Source of the DNA: Dasypus novemcinctus
Lineage: Eukaryota; Chordata; Mammalia; Cingulata; Dasypodidae
Reading direction: 5' to 3'
Assembly: GCF_030445035.2 (NCBI RefSeq)
Contig: NC_080690.1
Span: 30,592,796-30,656,795 of the forward strand
Length of the DNA: 64,000 bases
The notes below the pieces were generated by a model that saw only the letters and a list, made by a program, of their open reading frames with translations, made no database searches and was not told the origin of the DNA. This document shows, piece after piece, positions 32,890-44,905 of the stretch (the first letter of the stretch is position 1; each line of letters starts with the position of its first letter). The translations under genes were made by a program, and so were the position numbers.

Positions 32890-33430
32890 AAGCATTAATC
32901 TATCCAAAGTGTACAATCAGTGATACTTGCTATAACCACATATTTGTGCATTCATCATTTCAACCATTCTTAGAGCACTTCCATTATTCCCATAATGAAT
33001 AATAATAATAATAAAATAACCAAAAGTCAACACCTCTCTATGCCTCACTACTAGTCTTTTCCTTCTCTCTAACATATTTGTAAAAACAGTTTTATAAGTG
33101 CAATATCCCTCATATTCATGTTTTACATGAGATTTTACTCTCTTATAGAGTCCCTTGTTACAAGTTTTGACTTTCCTTCTGGTAATATACATGAGTTTAG
33201 ACTTTCCTTTTCAACCTCTGTCTTACCCATACAATAGCACTGCTAGTTACAAACACCATGATGTGCTTTAACCATTTCTATTCATTTCCAAAGATTTACA
33301 AACAACCTTTTTTACCAATTCTGCACAGATTAACCTTCAGCTTTCCATTTTCTACCCTCCTATTTTCTGGTGACCTATATTCTAATAATTAACTCCATAA
33401 GTTTACACAAAATATTTAGTTCATAATAGC
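32890..33430 (-). mobile_element. L1 LINE 3' UTR, antisense
   Basis: 'aaagtgtacaatcagtgata' at the left edge and 'tctcactagtc'-like text (tgcctcactactagtctttt) match the reversed 3' UTR of older L1 subfamilies. It continues directly into reversed ORF2. There is an (AAT)n run at about 32999-33018. Confidence 0.72.
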
Positions 33431-34900
33431 ACAATCATACAGTATTTGTCCTTTTCATCTGGCTTGCTTCACTCAGTATAATGTCCTCCAAGTTCATCCA
33501 TGTTGTCATATGCTTTACGACTTCATTTCTTCTTACTGCTGCATAATATTCAATTGTCTGTGTACAACACAATTTGTTTATACATTCATTAGTTGATGAA
33601 CACATGGGATGTTTCCAACTTTTGGCAATTATAAATAATGCGGTTATGAACATCAGTGTGCAGATGTCTATTCATGTCTCTCCTCTCAGTTCTTCAGGGT
33701 TATATACCTAATAATGGTATTGCTGGGTCCCATGGCAAGTCTATATTCAATTTCCTTAGGAATTGCCAAACAGCCCTCCACACTGGCTATACTATTTTAC
33801 ATTCCAATCAACAGTGAATACGTGCTCCTATCTCTCCATAACCACTCCAACATTTACAATTTTCTGACTTTTGAATAGCAGCCGGTCTAAAAGGTGTGAA
33901 ATGATATCCCATTGTACTTCTGATTTGCATTTCCCAAATTGCTAGTGATGTTGAACATTTCTTCATGTGTTTCCTCACCATTTGTATTTCTCCTTTTTCT
34001 TTTCAAGTCTTTGGCCCATTTTTTACTCAGGTAGTTTGTCTTTTTATTGTTGAGTTGTATGATCTCTCTGCATATCATGGATATTAATCCCTTATTGGAT
34101 ATGTGATTGCCAAATATTTTCTCCCATTGAGTCGGCTACCTTTTCTCCCCTTTGACAAAGTCCTTTGAGGTTCAAAAGTGTTAAAATTGAGGAGGCCCCA
34201 TTTATCGATTTTTCCTTCTGTTGTTATGCACCAGGTGTAAAGTTTAAGAAACTATCACCTATTTCAAGAACTTGAAGATGTTTTCTCACATTTTCTTCTA
34301 TGAGTTTTATGGTTGTTTCTTTTATATTTAGTCCTTGATCCATTTTGAGTTAATTTTTGTATAAGGTGTGAGAAAGGGGTCTTCTTTCTTTCTTTTGGAT
34401 ATGGCTATCCAATTCTCCCAGCACCATTTGTTGAATAGACTGTTCTGGCTCATGTGGGAGGTCTTGATACCTTGTCAAAAATCACTTGACTGCAGATGTG
34501 AGGGTCCATTTCTGAGTTCTTGATTTGGTTCCATTTGTCAGTGTATCTGAATTTACACTAGTACCATGCTGTTTTTACCACTGTAGCTAGGTAATATACT
34601 TTAAAGTCTGGAAGTGAGAGTCCTCCAACTTGGTTCTTCTTTTGTAAGATTTTTTTGGCTACTTTGGGCCCCTTACACTTCCAAACAACTTTCATAATTG
34701 GTTTTTCCATTTCTGCATAAAAGGCTGTTGGGATTTTCATTGGGATTACGTTGAATCTGTAAATTAATTTGGGTAGAACTGACATCTTAGCAATATTTAG
34801 ACTTCCAGTCCATGAACACTGAATGTCCTTCCATTTATTTAAGTCTTCTTCAGTTTCTTTTACAAATGTTTTATAGTTTTCTTAATACAGATACCTCTCT
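33431..34900 (-). pseudogene. L1 ORF2 C-terminal relic, antisense
   Basis: Three open parts on the minus strand give L1 ORF2p text: 34558-34785 contains [16 protein letters not shown] and [20 protein letters not shown] (thumb region after the RT domain); 33887-34078 contains [13 protein letters not shown]; 33435-33653 contains TIEYYAAVRRNEVVKHMTTW (C terminus). Frame shifts separate them, so it is non-functional. The 5' boundary is at about 34900; endonuclease and RT are missing. Part of it (34800-34880) is also present, inverted, at 17905-18060. Confidence 0.92.
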
Positions 34901-34954
34901 TTTTAGACATAGGGGATTTCTTAGAGCAAGAAAAATAACAAGACATATAGCTGC

Positions 34955-35125
34955 TGCCTCTAGTATTTCAGGCACCAAGCTAGATGCTTTTGATACTTTA
35001 TCTCTAATACTTAACTCTGGGAAAAAGTACATTGTCCAGTGTCACAAAGCTGTGAGAAAGGACCCACAGGGTTAACTCAAGTCTGTCTGACTCCAAGTCT
35101 ATGTTTATCCAATGAACCACAATAC
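34955..35125 (-). mobile_element. MIR SINE, antisense (relic)
   Basis: 'agtatttcaggcaccaagct', 'ttgtccagtgtcacaaagct' and 'aagtctgtctgactccaagt' are reversed MIR text. Confidence 0.7.
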
Positions 35126-35129
35126 CAAA

Positions 35130-36695
35130 CAGATTGATAGTCATCCTTGGACTTTCTGTTGTCATTATTATTGAAGCAATTAAAAGTTAATAAATACTTA
35201 GATGATTCACAGTTAATCACTATTCTGTTAATCTAATGGCATTTAGATTTATCGAGTGCAGTATAATTTACATGTGGGTTTTTATGTGACTTAATTGGCT
35301 TTCACACCAAGCTTGTAATTTCACATGTGGCATCCCCTGCCCCCACTCTTAGGGGGCAATCTTAATATACTCAGGTAATAGAACCTGAAGTAGTTGGTGT
35401 TCATATTTACTATTTTTCTTTTATCAAGACATTGGCTGATGGGAGCAATACCTTAATCAACCTTACTATGTCAGAGATAAAGAAGAAAAGCCTATTAGGC
35501 ATTCTTACTTTCTTTTGTTAAGTCATTCTTTCTCATAGCCTGACTATCAGTTAAGATCCTCTATTACAATCTAATTGAAATACCTCTGAGCTAGAATTGG
35601 AGATTCCCTCATGGGAGGGATTGTGTGCCATTTTTTTTTTTCTGTCATTGAGCTGCCCAACTTCAACCAATAGATATAAAGTTATATCTTTCTATTGACC
35701 TAACTAACTTCCTTGCTATTTCCCTAATTTTTTTAACCTTCGTTTTCCTCCAACCTGCTAATGGACAAAAGGACTTTTCCATGAATTGGATCAAACTTCA
35801 TTTATAGATTCCAAGTGCAGTTTCAAACTGAGTTCTCTCATGGGGGTGACATTTATTTGCAGGGCTTGGGAGCAAAAATTGAATATAAGGTAGGAAGAAA
35901 AGGACATGGTGGCAGCATAGGGGAAAGATGACTCAGGAACTAAGGGAAGTGCCTCAGAGGTCATGGAGATGTTCACTTAAATTACCTAGAGACTTTCAAA
36001 AAAAGAAAGTAATTAAAATTTAATATCCACCTTTATAAGGTTTAAATGATTTGCTTTTACCTTTTGCTACTCTTAATTTTTGAATGATGGGTTAATGAGA
36101 GGAATGGACATATTTGAATTGCTCAATAATGAGAATAAAACGGGCACCCATTATCTGAATTCTTTAGTGGGATCAAGATGCTAATGAGCAGTCAATGTTC
36201 ACAAAAGCCTTTCCTTAGTATAATGAGAGATTAGTAAACTAGACTGCATTGCCCCTTGAAATTGTGCATTTGAATCATCTCTCCCTACAATGCAGTTCTT
36301 TCTAAATGACACATTCTATAGCAAGCCAATAACTCATTTCTACCTCCCTGAAGGTTTCTCTTCCTATCTCTGAACCCAAAATGTACTACTCATAAATATT
36401 AACATTTTGTTAGTGCAGGATATTGGGCCAATTTGAATTGTTGAGATCGGTATGTGATTTGACTTGAAAAGAGTAATAAAGTTATTTTGAGTCTAAGGAT
36501 AGAAATGAGTTTTGCTGAAGAAAATGTCTGAAACAGTGCATGAAACAAGCAACCTCTTTTGGTTTCTTTAATTAAAGTTCAAATAAGAAAATTCACAATG
36601 GATTTTAACCCTTCAAGCTCATCTTTTTCTCTTCCAAAACATCAAGAATGACCTTTTTAAAATAAAAGAATGCCTAACACATAATAAATATTATC
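35130..36695. other. Unassigned DNA
   Basis: No repeat family or gene recognised. Mixed AT-rich and moderate sequence with a T run at about 35631-35641. Confidence 0.45.
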
Positions 36696-36699
36696 ATTG

Positions 36700-36885
36700 A
36701 CACCTCTACCTGCATTATTTCATGGAGTCTCCACAAAAACTTAATTGGATCATTAGTATAAGTAGTATCCCAGAGACATACAGTCCTGTTAATTAAATTC
36801 CTTACAAATTGCAGTGGTGAAATTTGAAACCAGAGCTATAGAAATCCAGAGCCTGGCATCTTAGACACAAGGTGCACTGCTTAGA
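36700..36885 (-). mobile_element. MIR SINE, antisense (relic)
   Basis: 'tgcattatttcatggagtct', 'gaaatttgaaaccagagcta' and 'gcctggcatcttagacacaa' resemble the reversed MIR body. Confidence 0.5.
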
Positions 36886-37500
36886 GTTAAAACGATATGG
36901 GTAAGAACTGGGCAAGACAGAAATTACTCTGTCTCTTGTTTCTGAAATCTCTTCCTGGCTGTTTAAAGAATCATTTCAAGTTCACTTCTCTCCCAGCTTA
37001 ATGATGGCACACATCATTAGGCTCAAATAGGTAGACTTAAACTATTTTTCACATGCTTTTTTGGCAAAATAAGATGCTGTATTAGACACCTTCAAGGCGG
37101 TATTTGTGAGTAGTGCACATTTGATATCTCTAAATGTATCTGTATTGATGGGTTTTTTGACTACTTAATGTTTTAAGGTAATTAAGCCACAAAAACTCAT
37201 TGGAATAATGTTTAGGGCTGACTTAAACCCTTAAAAGCCATTAGCTGTTAACTGCCAAGTTGCTCTGAGTCTCTGTCTGCATGAAATTGAATCATATTTG
37301 AAAGGTTTTGTAGGCTAGTGGCAAGATTCATAAAACCCCTACAGCTTTACATCGTTCATCACAAACCAGGAAGTCGGAGGGAGGAGGGGAACTAGAGTTG
37401 GGAGGGGAAGCAGCGTTTGATTTTTCATCCAATATATCTCTAGAATCTTTAGTTAATTAACCCCACTTTGCCTTCATAGGGTGAAATTGCAAATACTCAT
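36886..37500. other. Non-repeat block, candidate conserved non-coding element
   Basis: No repeat recognised and no coding frame of note. Contains several AT-rich homeodomain-like cores (taattaa at about 37451-37461, ggtaattaag at about 37176-37185) amid balanced sequence. Candidate only; conservation cannot be judged from one sequence. Confidence 0.3.
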
Positions 37501-37504
37501 TTCC

Positions 37505-37830
37505 CATTTGTTTAATTCAATTTACTCTGAAGAGTATTTACGCTGCACCTATAGGGATTGGTGCAGAGAACAGTGGGATTAATAAAACACTTGCCCCACC
37601 CTCAGAGAGCCTGAGAGTCAAAATGCACAGGCAGATGAAAAAAAACAAAGACAAAAAGAAAAACATTTAATATGGTGTGATAAGCTCACCAATAGAGGAT
37701 TGTACAAAGCAAAGAGGAAGAGATTATGGATAGAGTTAGGGAAACCTTCTTGGAAGAGATTATAACTGAGCTACATTTTGAAGGCAAATAGGAGTTTGCT
37801 AGGCAGAGGAAGTGGCAAAATATTTCTGAA
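37505..37830 (-). mobile_element. L2 LINE 3' region, antisense (relic)
   Basis: 'cacttgccccaccctcagag', 'ctgagctacattttgaaggc' and 'aaataggagtttgctaggca' are reversed L2 text in the expected order. Confidence 0.7.
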
Positions 37831-38040
37831 GAATCTAACAAAAACATACAGTAACAAAGGAAATGGTGTTTTTCACCCAACCTAAGAATTTTTTAAAGAT
37901 TTCCTCTCTCTCTTTCTAACAAAAACATACTAATCTATGTTATGATTATCTATGAATCTAACAAAAACATACAGTAACAAAGGAAATGGTGTTTTTCACC
38001 CAACCTAAGAATTTTTTAAAGATTTGCTCTCTCTCTTTCT
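37831..38040. repeat. Near-identical tandem duplication (87-bp copies, 123-bp period)
   Basis: 37831-37917 and 37954-38040 are the same 87 bases, starting gaatctaacaaaaacatac and ending in CTCTCTCTTTCT, with a single difference (c at 37903, g at 38026). A 36-bp spacer (37918-37953) lies between them and also begins with 'aacaaaaacatac'-like text. Very recent duplication, or an assembly artefact. Confidence 0.95.
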
Positions 38041-38095
38041 CTCTCCGTCTTCCTCTCTCTCACACACATACATACATACACACACACACATACAC
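38018..38095. repeat. CT then CA microsatellite
   Basis: CTCTCTCTTTCTCTCTCC text followed by ACACATACATACATACACAC units; directly continues the second copy of the duplication. Confidence 0.8.
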
Positions 38096-39181
38096 CAATA
38101 GACTAAAGTCCATGCTAATAAACATTATGTAGGATTACTTGCTGATTCTGCTCACAGATGACACTCCCCTTGGTTGAAAATATTTTTGTCACTGAAGACC
38201 ACAACATGCTCACATCCTCTTTTTCCAGGTCCCTCTCCATATCCACCACCATGGCTTCTCTTTCCTCTCTATGTCAGCAAAGTCTTCTCCCAACATGGAC
38301 ACTCTTGAATTCACCCTTCTCTGATCACTATATACAAGAGGCGGGTCTGGACCTAAAGTGGCCCAGGAGAGTCTCGGAATTTTGTGTTACTAATCAGATT
38401 TCTATGATAACATGAACTTAGACTTAAATGTATTCTACAGTGTTTCAGCTATAAAATAGCTGTAATATAAGCAAATAACAAAACCACCATTCATAGTGCT
38501 GTTTTGATGGGGCAAAAATATTAATTTCAGAGAATGGTAAGAACCTATATATAAGAAACTGAGGTATGGTAGAAATCAAATACATGAAGACTAAAATATG
38601 GGTTTCATTATATTGTTTCATATTTATCTCAGAAACTTAACTGTTGCTTCTTCATCAATAAGTAGGCGTATTATTGTTTACTTCCCATGGTTGTTTTCCT
38701 ATGTGAATTAATAAGATTGTATCTATAATAAGGTTTTCTCCCGTTAGTTTATGCTCTGGGTTAATAGATGAGCTAAACAATTCAATGACTTCTCTTTAGC
38801 TACTGAAAAAAGTGACCAAAATGTATTGCTGGACACTAAAGTTCTATCTAATATGCTCTGCCAAACATCTGAATACACGTTCCTTCCCCAAATACATCAT
38901 ATCTCAGTGAAAGATGATAAGGCTCTGTACTAAACTTGCTGTTACAGCTTCACACATTCTATCCCCCAAATTTCTGTTAAGTAATGTAGCAGAAAGCATT
39001 GGATTATTTGTTTTTTCCATTTTAACCAAAAAGTTAGCTTGAGATATTTTAGTTGCTATTTTGCTCCATTATTAGTTTTATCCTTCCGCGATGGTATAAG
39101 CCAATTTTGGGTTTTTTGTTTTTTTGTTTTTTTTAACATTGTTTCCCAAGTCTTAGAAAAAATAAGTATCATTAAGGATTC
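38096..39181. other. Unassigned DNA
   Basis: No repeat family recognised. The 85-codon open frame 38158-38415 lacks recognisable domains. A T/GT-rich tract lies at about 39112-39135. Confidence 0.45.
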
Positions 39182-40457
39182 TGTATTAGTCAGGATTCTT
39201 CAGAGAAAAAGAACCTAAGTGATCATATATAATCATTTTTATGTATGCAGTTAAAAATACATATGTATAAATATATGTACTAACAGATTTAGTATAAGGA
39301 ATTGGCTCACATTATATTGGGGGTTGGCAACTCTCAACTACATAGGACAAACTCAGGCTGGAATCTCTAATAAAGGTCATGATGAAGTCCTTAGTACAAA
39401 TTCCTGCCTGGCTGGAAATTCTAGCTGGAGCCAATGCTGAAGTTGAGTCAGAAATTCTTCTTTGACCTCTGAAACAATCAGTACCGTCTTTTAATATTTT
39501 AATATGTTAACTCTGGAATTTAATCCCTGAGCTGTCTGTTTCTTAAATTTTTATCAGCTAGTGATATGACAGAGATTTCCTTGAGTGCCAGGAGCTATCA
39601 ATAACAAACAAACCAAGGGAAAAACACCTTTCCCAATCTTCACAAATTGGCTCTGTGTTGGCTGATGCTCTCCTCAGGAGTTTAGTTCTCCACCAGAAGA
39701 TCAGAGTGAAGCAAAAAAAGCTGGGTCCTCTCAGGTCTTTTCTGAGCGCGCCTCTTGTCCTGGACATGCTCTCCAAGACAAAGGAATTCCCCAGTTTACA
39801 GAGATCCAGATACCCCTCCTATCCCTTATGAAATAGAAGTTTCCCCTCCTGTGTGTTCTTTTGTTTGTCTTAAAGGTGGTATTTCTTTGCCCCAGACTAT
39901 TTTGATTTGATTGTTTCTTTCAATGCCTTAGGTGTTAGCAAGTTGCTCTTCAAGCAGGACAAGTTCTTGGATGGTGAGACAGAGACAATCAGAGATCCAC
40001 CAGGTAGATCATCCCAGACCAGACCATAGACCCACCCTGTGAAGGAGAGGCCAGCAAGGACACCAGGAACTTTTCTTACCTTTTTTAAATTTCATTTTCT
40101 TGGTTCACAGTTTATCCAGATACTACAACTCCTAAACTGTTTTCTAAAGCTCTGAGCAAGATGGCTATGCCACTTTTTGCTAGTTGTTCAAAGATTCTAC
40201 AGGGGAATGGAACCCTGGAGAGTCTTATGTTGCCATCTTGGTTGACTGAAAGTTTGATTGTACCAGGTCTGTCTTTTAAAACATCCAACTGATTGGATGA
40301 TGAGTTTACCAACATCACTGAGGACAATTTTCTTTGTTGATTGTAGATGCAATTAACTGAAGGTAAATTTCATCTAAGAAGTACCTTCACAGTAACAAGT
40401 AGGTCAAACAACTGGACACCATAACCTAGCCAAGTTGACACATAAAATTAATCATCA
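39182..40457 (-). mobile_element. ERVL (MLT2-like) LTR, antisense, probably carrying an insert
   Basis: Left edge 'tgtattagtcaggattcttc' and right edge 'caagttgacacataaaatta' + 'atcatca' are the reversed ends of an ERVL LTR. The right part ('catccaactgattggatgat', 'ggtcaaacaactggacacc') is the reverse of text in the sense LTR at 17108. At about 1,276 bp it is far longer than such an LTR, and the middle (about 39540-40080) is not recognised, so it is likely a second inserted element. Open frames 39558-39776 and 40112-40327 are incidental. Confidence 0.72.
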
Positions 40458-40617
40458 AAGGCTCTGATTAATTTTTTTTCTGGGTTCAGATTAAAATAAG
40501 TTTCAGGAATATTCTTTGGGCCTTCAAGGTTAAAGAGGACCATCTTGGTTGTATAACCCCTGGACTCTTTTTCCATGGAATATCTCAAAGACACACTGGC
40601 AAATGATCATGCAGAGA

Positions 40618-40843
40618 AGGGCTCAGCAAACTCCAGTTTGTGGGTCATTCCAGCTTACTGCCTGTTTTGGTAAATAAAGTTTTATTACAACACAGACATG
40701 CCCACTGTTTACATATTGGCTGAATCTGCTGTAGGATTATACCAGCACATGGAGAAGTTGTGACAGAGACCATATGGTCCACAAAGCCTAAAATAATTAC
40801 TAGCTGGCTCTTAAAAAAAATTTTTTTTTTTTGCCAAACCCTG
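40618..40843 (+). mobile_element. hAT-type non-autonomous DNA transposon relic
   Basis: The ends form an imperfect inverted repeat (agggctcagcaaac at 40618; tttgccaaaccctg ending at 40843). Internal text 'gtaaataaagttttattaca', 'cagacatgcccactgtttac' and 'gacagagaccatatggtcca' belongs to a well-known mammalian hAT-like repeat. No exact 8-bp target duplication is visible. Confidence 0.72.
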
Positions 40844-42060
40844 ATTCAGACGCTAAAATTGCCAGAACTTTCAGATCTTTAAGATCAGGTAAATGGAGTA
40901 AATAACACAAAGGAATTTATACAGACTCCAAAAATTCGAATGCCTTCTTGGGCTAGACAGGATGTATGAAAGAATGAAATGGAGGAAGTATAAAATGATA
41001 AGGAATGGTAGGGACTGTAGTAAAATGGTGAGTGAACTACTAGTAAAGGGAGACGCCACTTGTCAATTTGTTAAGTCATATAGAAATCCGAGCCCAATGT
41101 TGCCAAATTTATTTTTCCAACCAAACAGTGGCAATTGTTAATTTTATATAAACTATTCTGATTATTTAGTTTTAAAGTAACTGTGGCTAAAGTAAACATA
41201 ACTGCATATGGGGTATTGCCAATCAAAGGTCAATTTGCAACCTCTTATCTGAAGTGAATCCCAGGTTACTGGCTTGTGTAATTAGGTGGTACTGCTGCTT
41301 TCATTAAATGCAATGATGTCTAAACTGTTCAGCATATTCCTGGTATTTGCTGGCCACTTTCCAATATTCTCCATATGTGAAAGTACAACTATTACTACTG
41401 CTACTAATTTCAGCTATGATTTATAAGTAGTTTTCTGTTTTCTTGGGGAGTGGGAATTGCATGGGAATAATTGATTTAGTTTGAAATACATTCGTATTCT
41501 AGAGCAATGAGGGGACTAGGGTTATTCTAGCCATAATATCAGAAAAATGTTAGCTGGGGTGGAAGAAAATAAAATGTCAGGTTTTCAGCAGAAATAGTTG
41601 ACTGGATAAAGGTATGGGAAAGAGGGTCTTTGGCTTGAAATTTTTGCAGTATTGGGAGAAGTCAGAAGCCAAGCTAAGAAAGGATATATGAAGAGAATAA
41701 GATAGGGAAAAAAAAGTTGAGTAAGGTTTTGGATTATAGGATTTGGGAGGCTCTCATGTTTGGGAAGACATGATAAATTTGGGTTGGCAGGGTTATTGCC
41801 AGGCTTCCTTCCAAAAGAAAATATGTTTTTTCAAATGAATAAATGTCAATTTAAGATTTAAACAATTGGAAATTGGGATGAATAAAAACAAGGCAATCTG
41901 CCTTTTAGAAAACTATATATTATTTGATTAATAAAATATTTTTATATAATCATAGAACTAGAATGCTACTGTTATCAGGAAGGGAAGACTTAGCAAAAGA
42001 GGGGTCTGCTTGACAGTAATAAGTTGACATATTTGAATAAAATTCAAACTTGGATTTTTA
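40844..42060. other. Unassigned AT-rich DNA
   Basis: No repeat family or gene recognised. Confidence 0.45.
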
Positions 42061-42129
42061 AAGGATACACACTCATACATACACATGCATACATACATCC
42101 TTAACATATTTATACATTTATTTATTTAA
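42061..42129. repeat. Short CA/CATA and TTTA low-complexity tract
   Basis: ACACTCATACATACACATGC units followed by TTATTTATTTA. Confidence 0.6.
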
Positions 42130-43430
42130 GAGAGAGGAGAAAAACATATTCACTGTGGTGTGTACAAGGGGTACACAGGCAGTAAGGAACACTCTGGTGG
42201 AAATAAAGGCCTTTCCACAAACCACATTTAGAGAGAAAGAGAGGATTCAGTGCACCTTATAAAACGGGTTTAAAAATGAAAACGACAAAATCTTGGCTAA
42301 CTGCATTTTGTTTTATCAAATTTTAAAATGTTAGTGGTAATTGCTGGAATCTAAGTTCAACCTGCCAAATGAGTTGGGGCAGCAGGACTAAATTTTTCAG
42401 CCTTAACTCTGGGGTTGAGGAATGGTATAAAATCCTCGAAATAATGCTGGTTGGCACTCTAATGCTGTGTTCATATTTTGACTTTCATCTGGTAAGATCA
42501 CAATATTTTTGCCATTGATTCCTTTCAAACTGAAGTGATAGCTAATCTGTTCACAAATTGAGCTCAGGCATGGAACTCCCACCAGACAGCAGGCAAGATT
42601 TTACTCCTGGACCTGATTCCATGGATGTAATGATACATCTGTTTTCTCCCCAGGTTTATTTGAAAAGAAGCCAAGTTTGCACACATTTACAAATAAGAGG
42701 AAAATGTTTAAAATGTAAATTATTTTAATAAAATTTGAATCTGGATCTCACAGCTAGGATAGATTTAAATAAACTTATTATTGACAAACTTTGCCTAAGC
42801 ATAATTTCATTGCCTTTCAATTTGGAGCACCTCGGATCCTGGAATGCCTGTCTCTCAAGCTCTTATGTATCAAAGTTACACTTGCCATTATATCAAAACT
42901 ATTACCTTGAAAATTGTAACTTCGAGTCTTTGGAAAACAAGTCTTAGACTTGTATTGCAAAATTTCATCACGTAACAAATTTCAAAGTTTCTTTTCCATT
43001 AAGGCATTTTAGCCCAGTGTGGCATCTTTCAAGAAAAGAAAATCCTATCATCACCACTAAATCCTTCTTAAAGTTCTCATTGATCTTAGCCTTAGAACGA
43101 GATTATCAAAAATAGTTCTACACAGAGATAATGTGTAAGAGATTTTGGAAAATCTCAACACTCCATTTTAGATTAAATCTAGTGGTTTTTCAGGCTCATG
43201 TTCATTCCATTGATAAAGATGGATTATCAGTGTTTGCCTTCTAATTAAGGACAAACAAAAACTATTGCTTCTCATAGGTTGTAGCACAAATACCATAACC
43301 TTTCCGTCTGCATTAAAAATCCTGTATTTGATCTATTTGTCATTTCAGTGAATAATACAACTATTGTACCTCTGAAAACCAAGTATTGACTTGGGAAGAA
43401 GCAATCTACCTAGGAGTAGAAAAAAGATTG
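42130..43430. other. Unassigned DNA
   Basis: No repeat family recognised. The 70-codon open frame 42735-42947 lacks recognisable features. Confidence 0.45.
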
Positions 43431-43458
43431 TTTTTTTCTTTTCTTTTCTTTTCTTTCT
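43431..43458. repeat. (TTTTC)n tract
   Basis: Run of T followed by TTTTC units. Confidence 0.8.
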
Positions 43459-44055
43459 TATTAAATCATGCTTCAATTTAAAACTTTGCTACTATTGCCA
43501 CTAGTTCAAAACTAACAAGAGAATAATAGAATGTTTAGTTGACTTTTGGTGGCAATAATGAATATATAATTTTGTTTAATTAAATTACTTTGAATTTGGG
43601 AAACAAAAGCCAATGAGGAGGACATTGTATGCTTTATTCAAACTATATGAGTAATTCTGAATCTGAAGTGTTAATGATGGTAAATCTTCAAAGATATGAT
43701 TTTGGTGTTTTTTTTTAATATATTGCAACATGTTGGTATCCATAAGCCTGAAATCAAAGCAATTTTTATTCTTTGATAAAACTATTTGTTCCTAGACCAA
43801 AGAATAATTTACACATGGAATAATCATTTAGCATCACTGTGATATAGCCCTGAAATATAAGAAACAATGTGTTAATCCATTATTGAACAGCATTTGAGAG
43901 CTTAAAAATCATAAAATGGGAGGTTAGAGGAATCATCTACTGCAACCCTGTCTTTTTCCAGTTTCGTGAAAAAATAAGAGACTCAGGGATAAGTGAATTA
44001 TTCAAGGATAATCTTTTCAGGAGCAGATCTCGGGAATCTCTATTTAGCCCATCTT
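43459..44055. other. Unassigned, with a possible antisense MIR at 43925-44055
   Basis: 'gaaaaaataagagactcagg', 'agtgaattattcaaggataa' and 'gcagatctcgggaatctcta' resemble a worn reversed MIR. The rest is unrecognised AT-rich DNA. Confidence 0.4.
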
Positions 44056-44059
44056 TCTT

Positions 44060-44620
44060 TGTTAGAAGCAGATGCTAGGAGAGTATTAGATATGCAAGAG
44101 ATTTATTAGGGAAAAAGCCTTATCAGGGAAAGATGGAGAGGGGAGTCTGGGAGCAACATCAGTCATCAATACAGGATTAACCTATGTGGAGGGAAGAGGG
44201 GAGGGAAGAAGAATGGCCAGGGAAGTTTTAGACTGCAGGACAATTATAAGAAAGTTTTGCTAAAGCCAATGGTGAGTCTTCCAACTAAGACCAACCTATC
44301 AAAGGAATCCTGTCCCCTAGCAGGAAATGGTCTTAGTATTTTGGCCCAGCTCAGTCATTGGCGTGGAGCAGAACATGAGAAGCATGGCCTCGTTATTCTA
44401 AAGCTATGATGGAGCACAGCAGCTAGGATCATTGCTCAAGTATGCTTCCTTCATTCGGAGAGCTGAGATCTGAATTGTGGTGGCCCTAGGCACCATGATT
44501 TCCTCTCCTATTTAGTGGCACTCTTCTCATATATCTAAAAAGTCCTCTGATATTCCTTGCCTGAACTTGCTAAGGTTCCTGTCCAATAAAAAGAGGTTAG
44601 ATTCAGTATTGGGAAATGAT
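44060..44620 (-). mobile_element. Possible old LTR, antisense
   Basis: 'gcaagagatttattagggaa' followed by 'tcagggaaagatggagaggg' is the kind of reversed polyadenylation region seen in several old mammalian LTRs; the rest is GC-moderate, unlike the flanks. Family and ends not resolved. Confidence 0.4.
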
Positions 44621-44689
44621 TCCCTATTGTCAAGGAACAAGGACCACATTATTAGGAGGCCTTGGTACAATGTAGACATAAGAACCTAG

Positions 44690-44905
44690 ATGATGGTGAT
44701 GATAATAATGGTAATAACTATAATTATAATATTAGTAAATACCTTCTATTCACTAGTTACTCCAATAGCCATTTTATATACATTAACTCCAATACTCATA
44801 TTTCTACAAAGGAATGATCATTTTCCCCATTCTAAAGAAAAAAGACCAACCTAGATTATGTGAATGGTCACTGACTCAGCTAGTTTTGGAGTCATAAATT
44901 TGAAC
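44690..44905 (-). mobile_element. MIR SINE, antisense (relic)
   Basis: Begins with a GATGATAATAATGGTAATAA stretch and includes 'catattaactcc'-like text, 'attttccccattctaaagaa' and 'gtcactgactcagctagttt', the reversed MIR order. Confidence 0.7.

Noticed and set aside
34558..34785. 75-codon antisense open frame as a possible gene
   Set aside because: Clear L1 ORF2 thumb-region text in a broken L1.
37831..38040. Direct repeats with a spacer, as in a CRISPR array
   Set aside because: Only two 87-bp copies, in a mammalian repeat setting with no cas genes; a tandem duplication.
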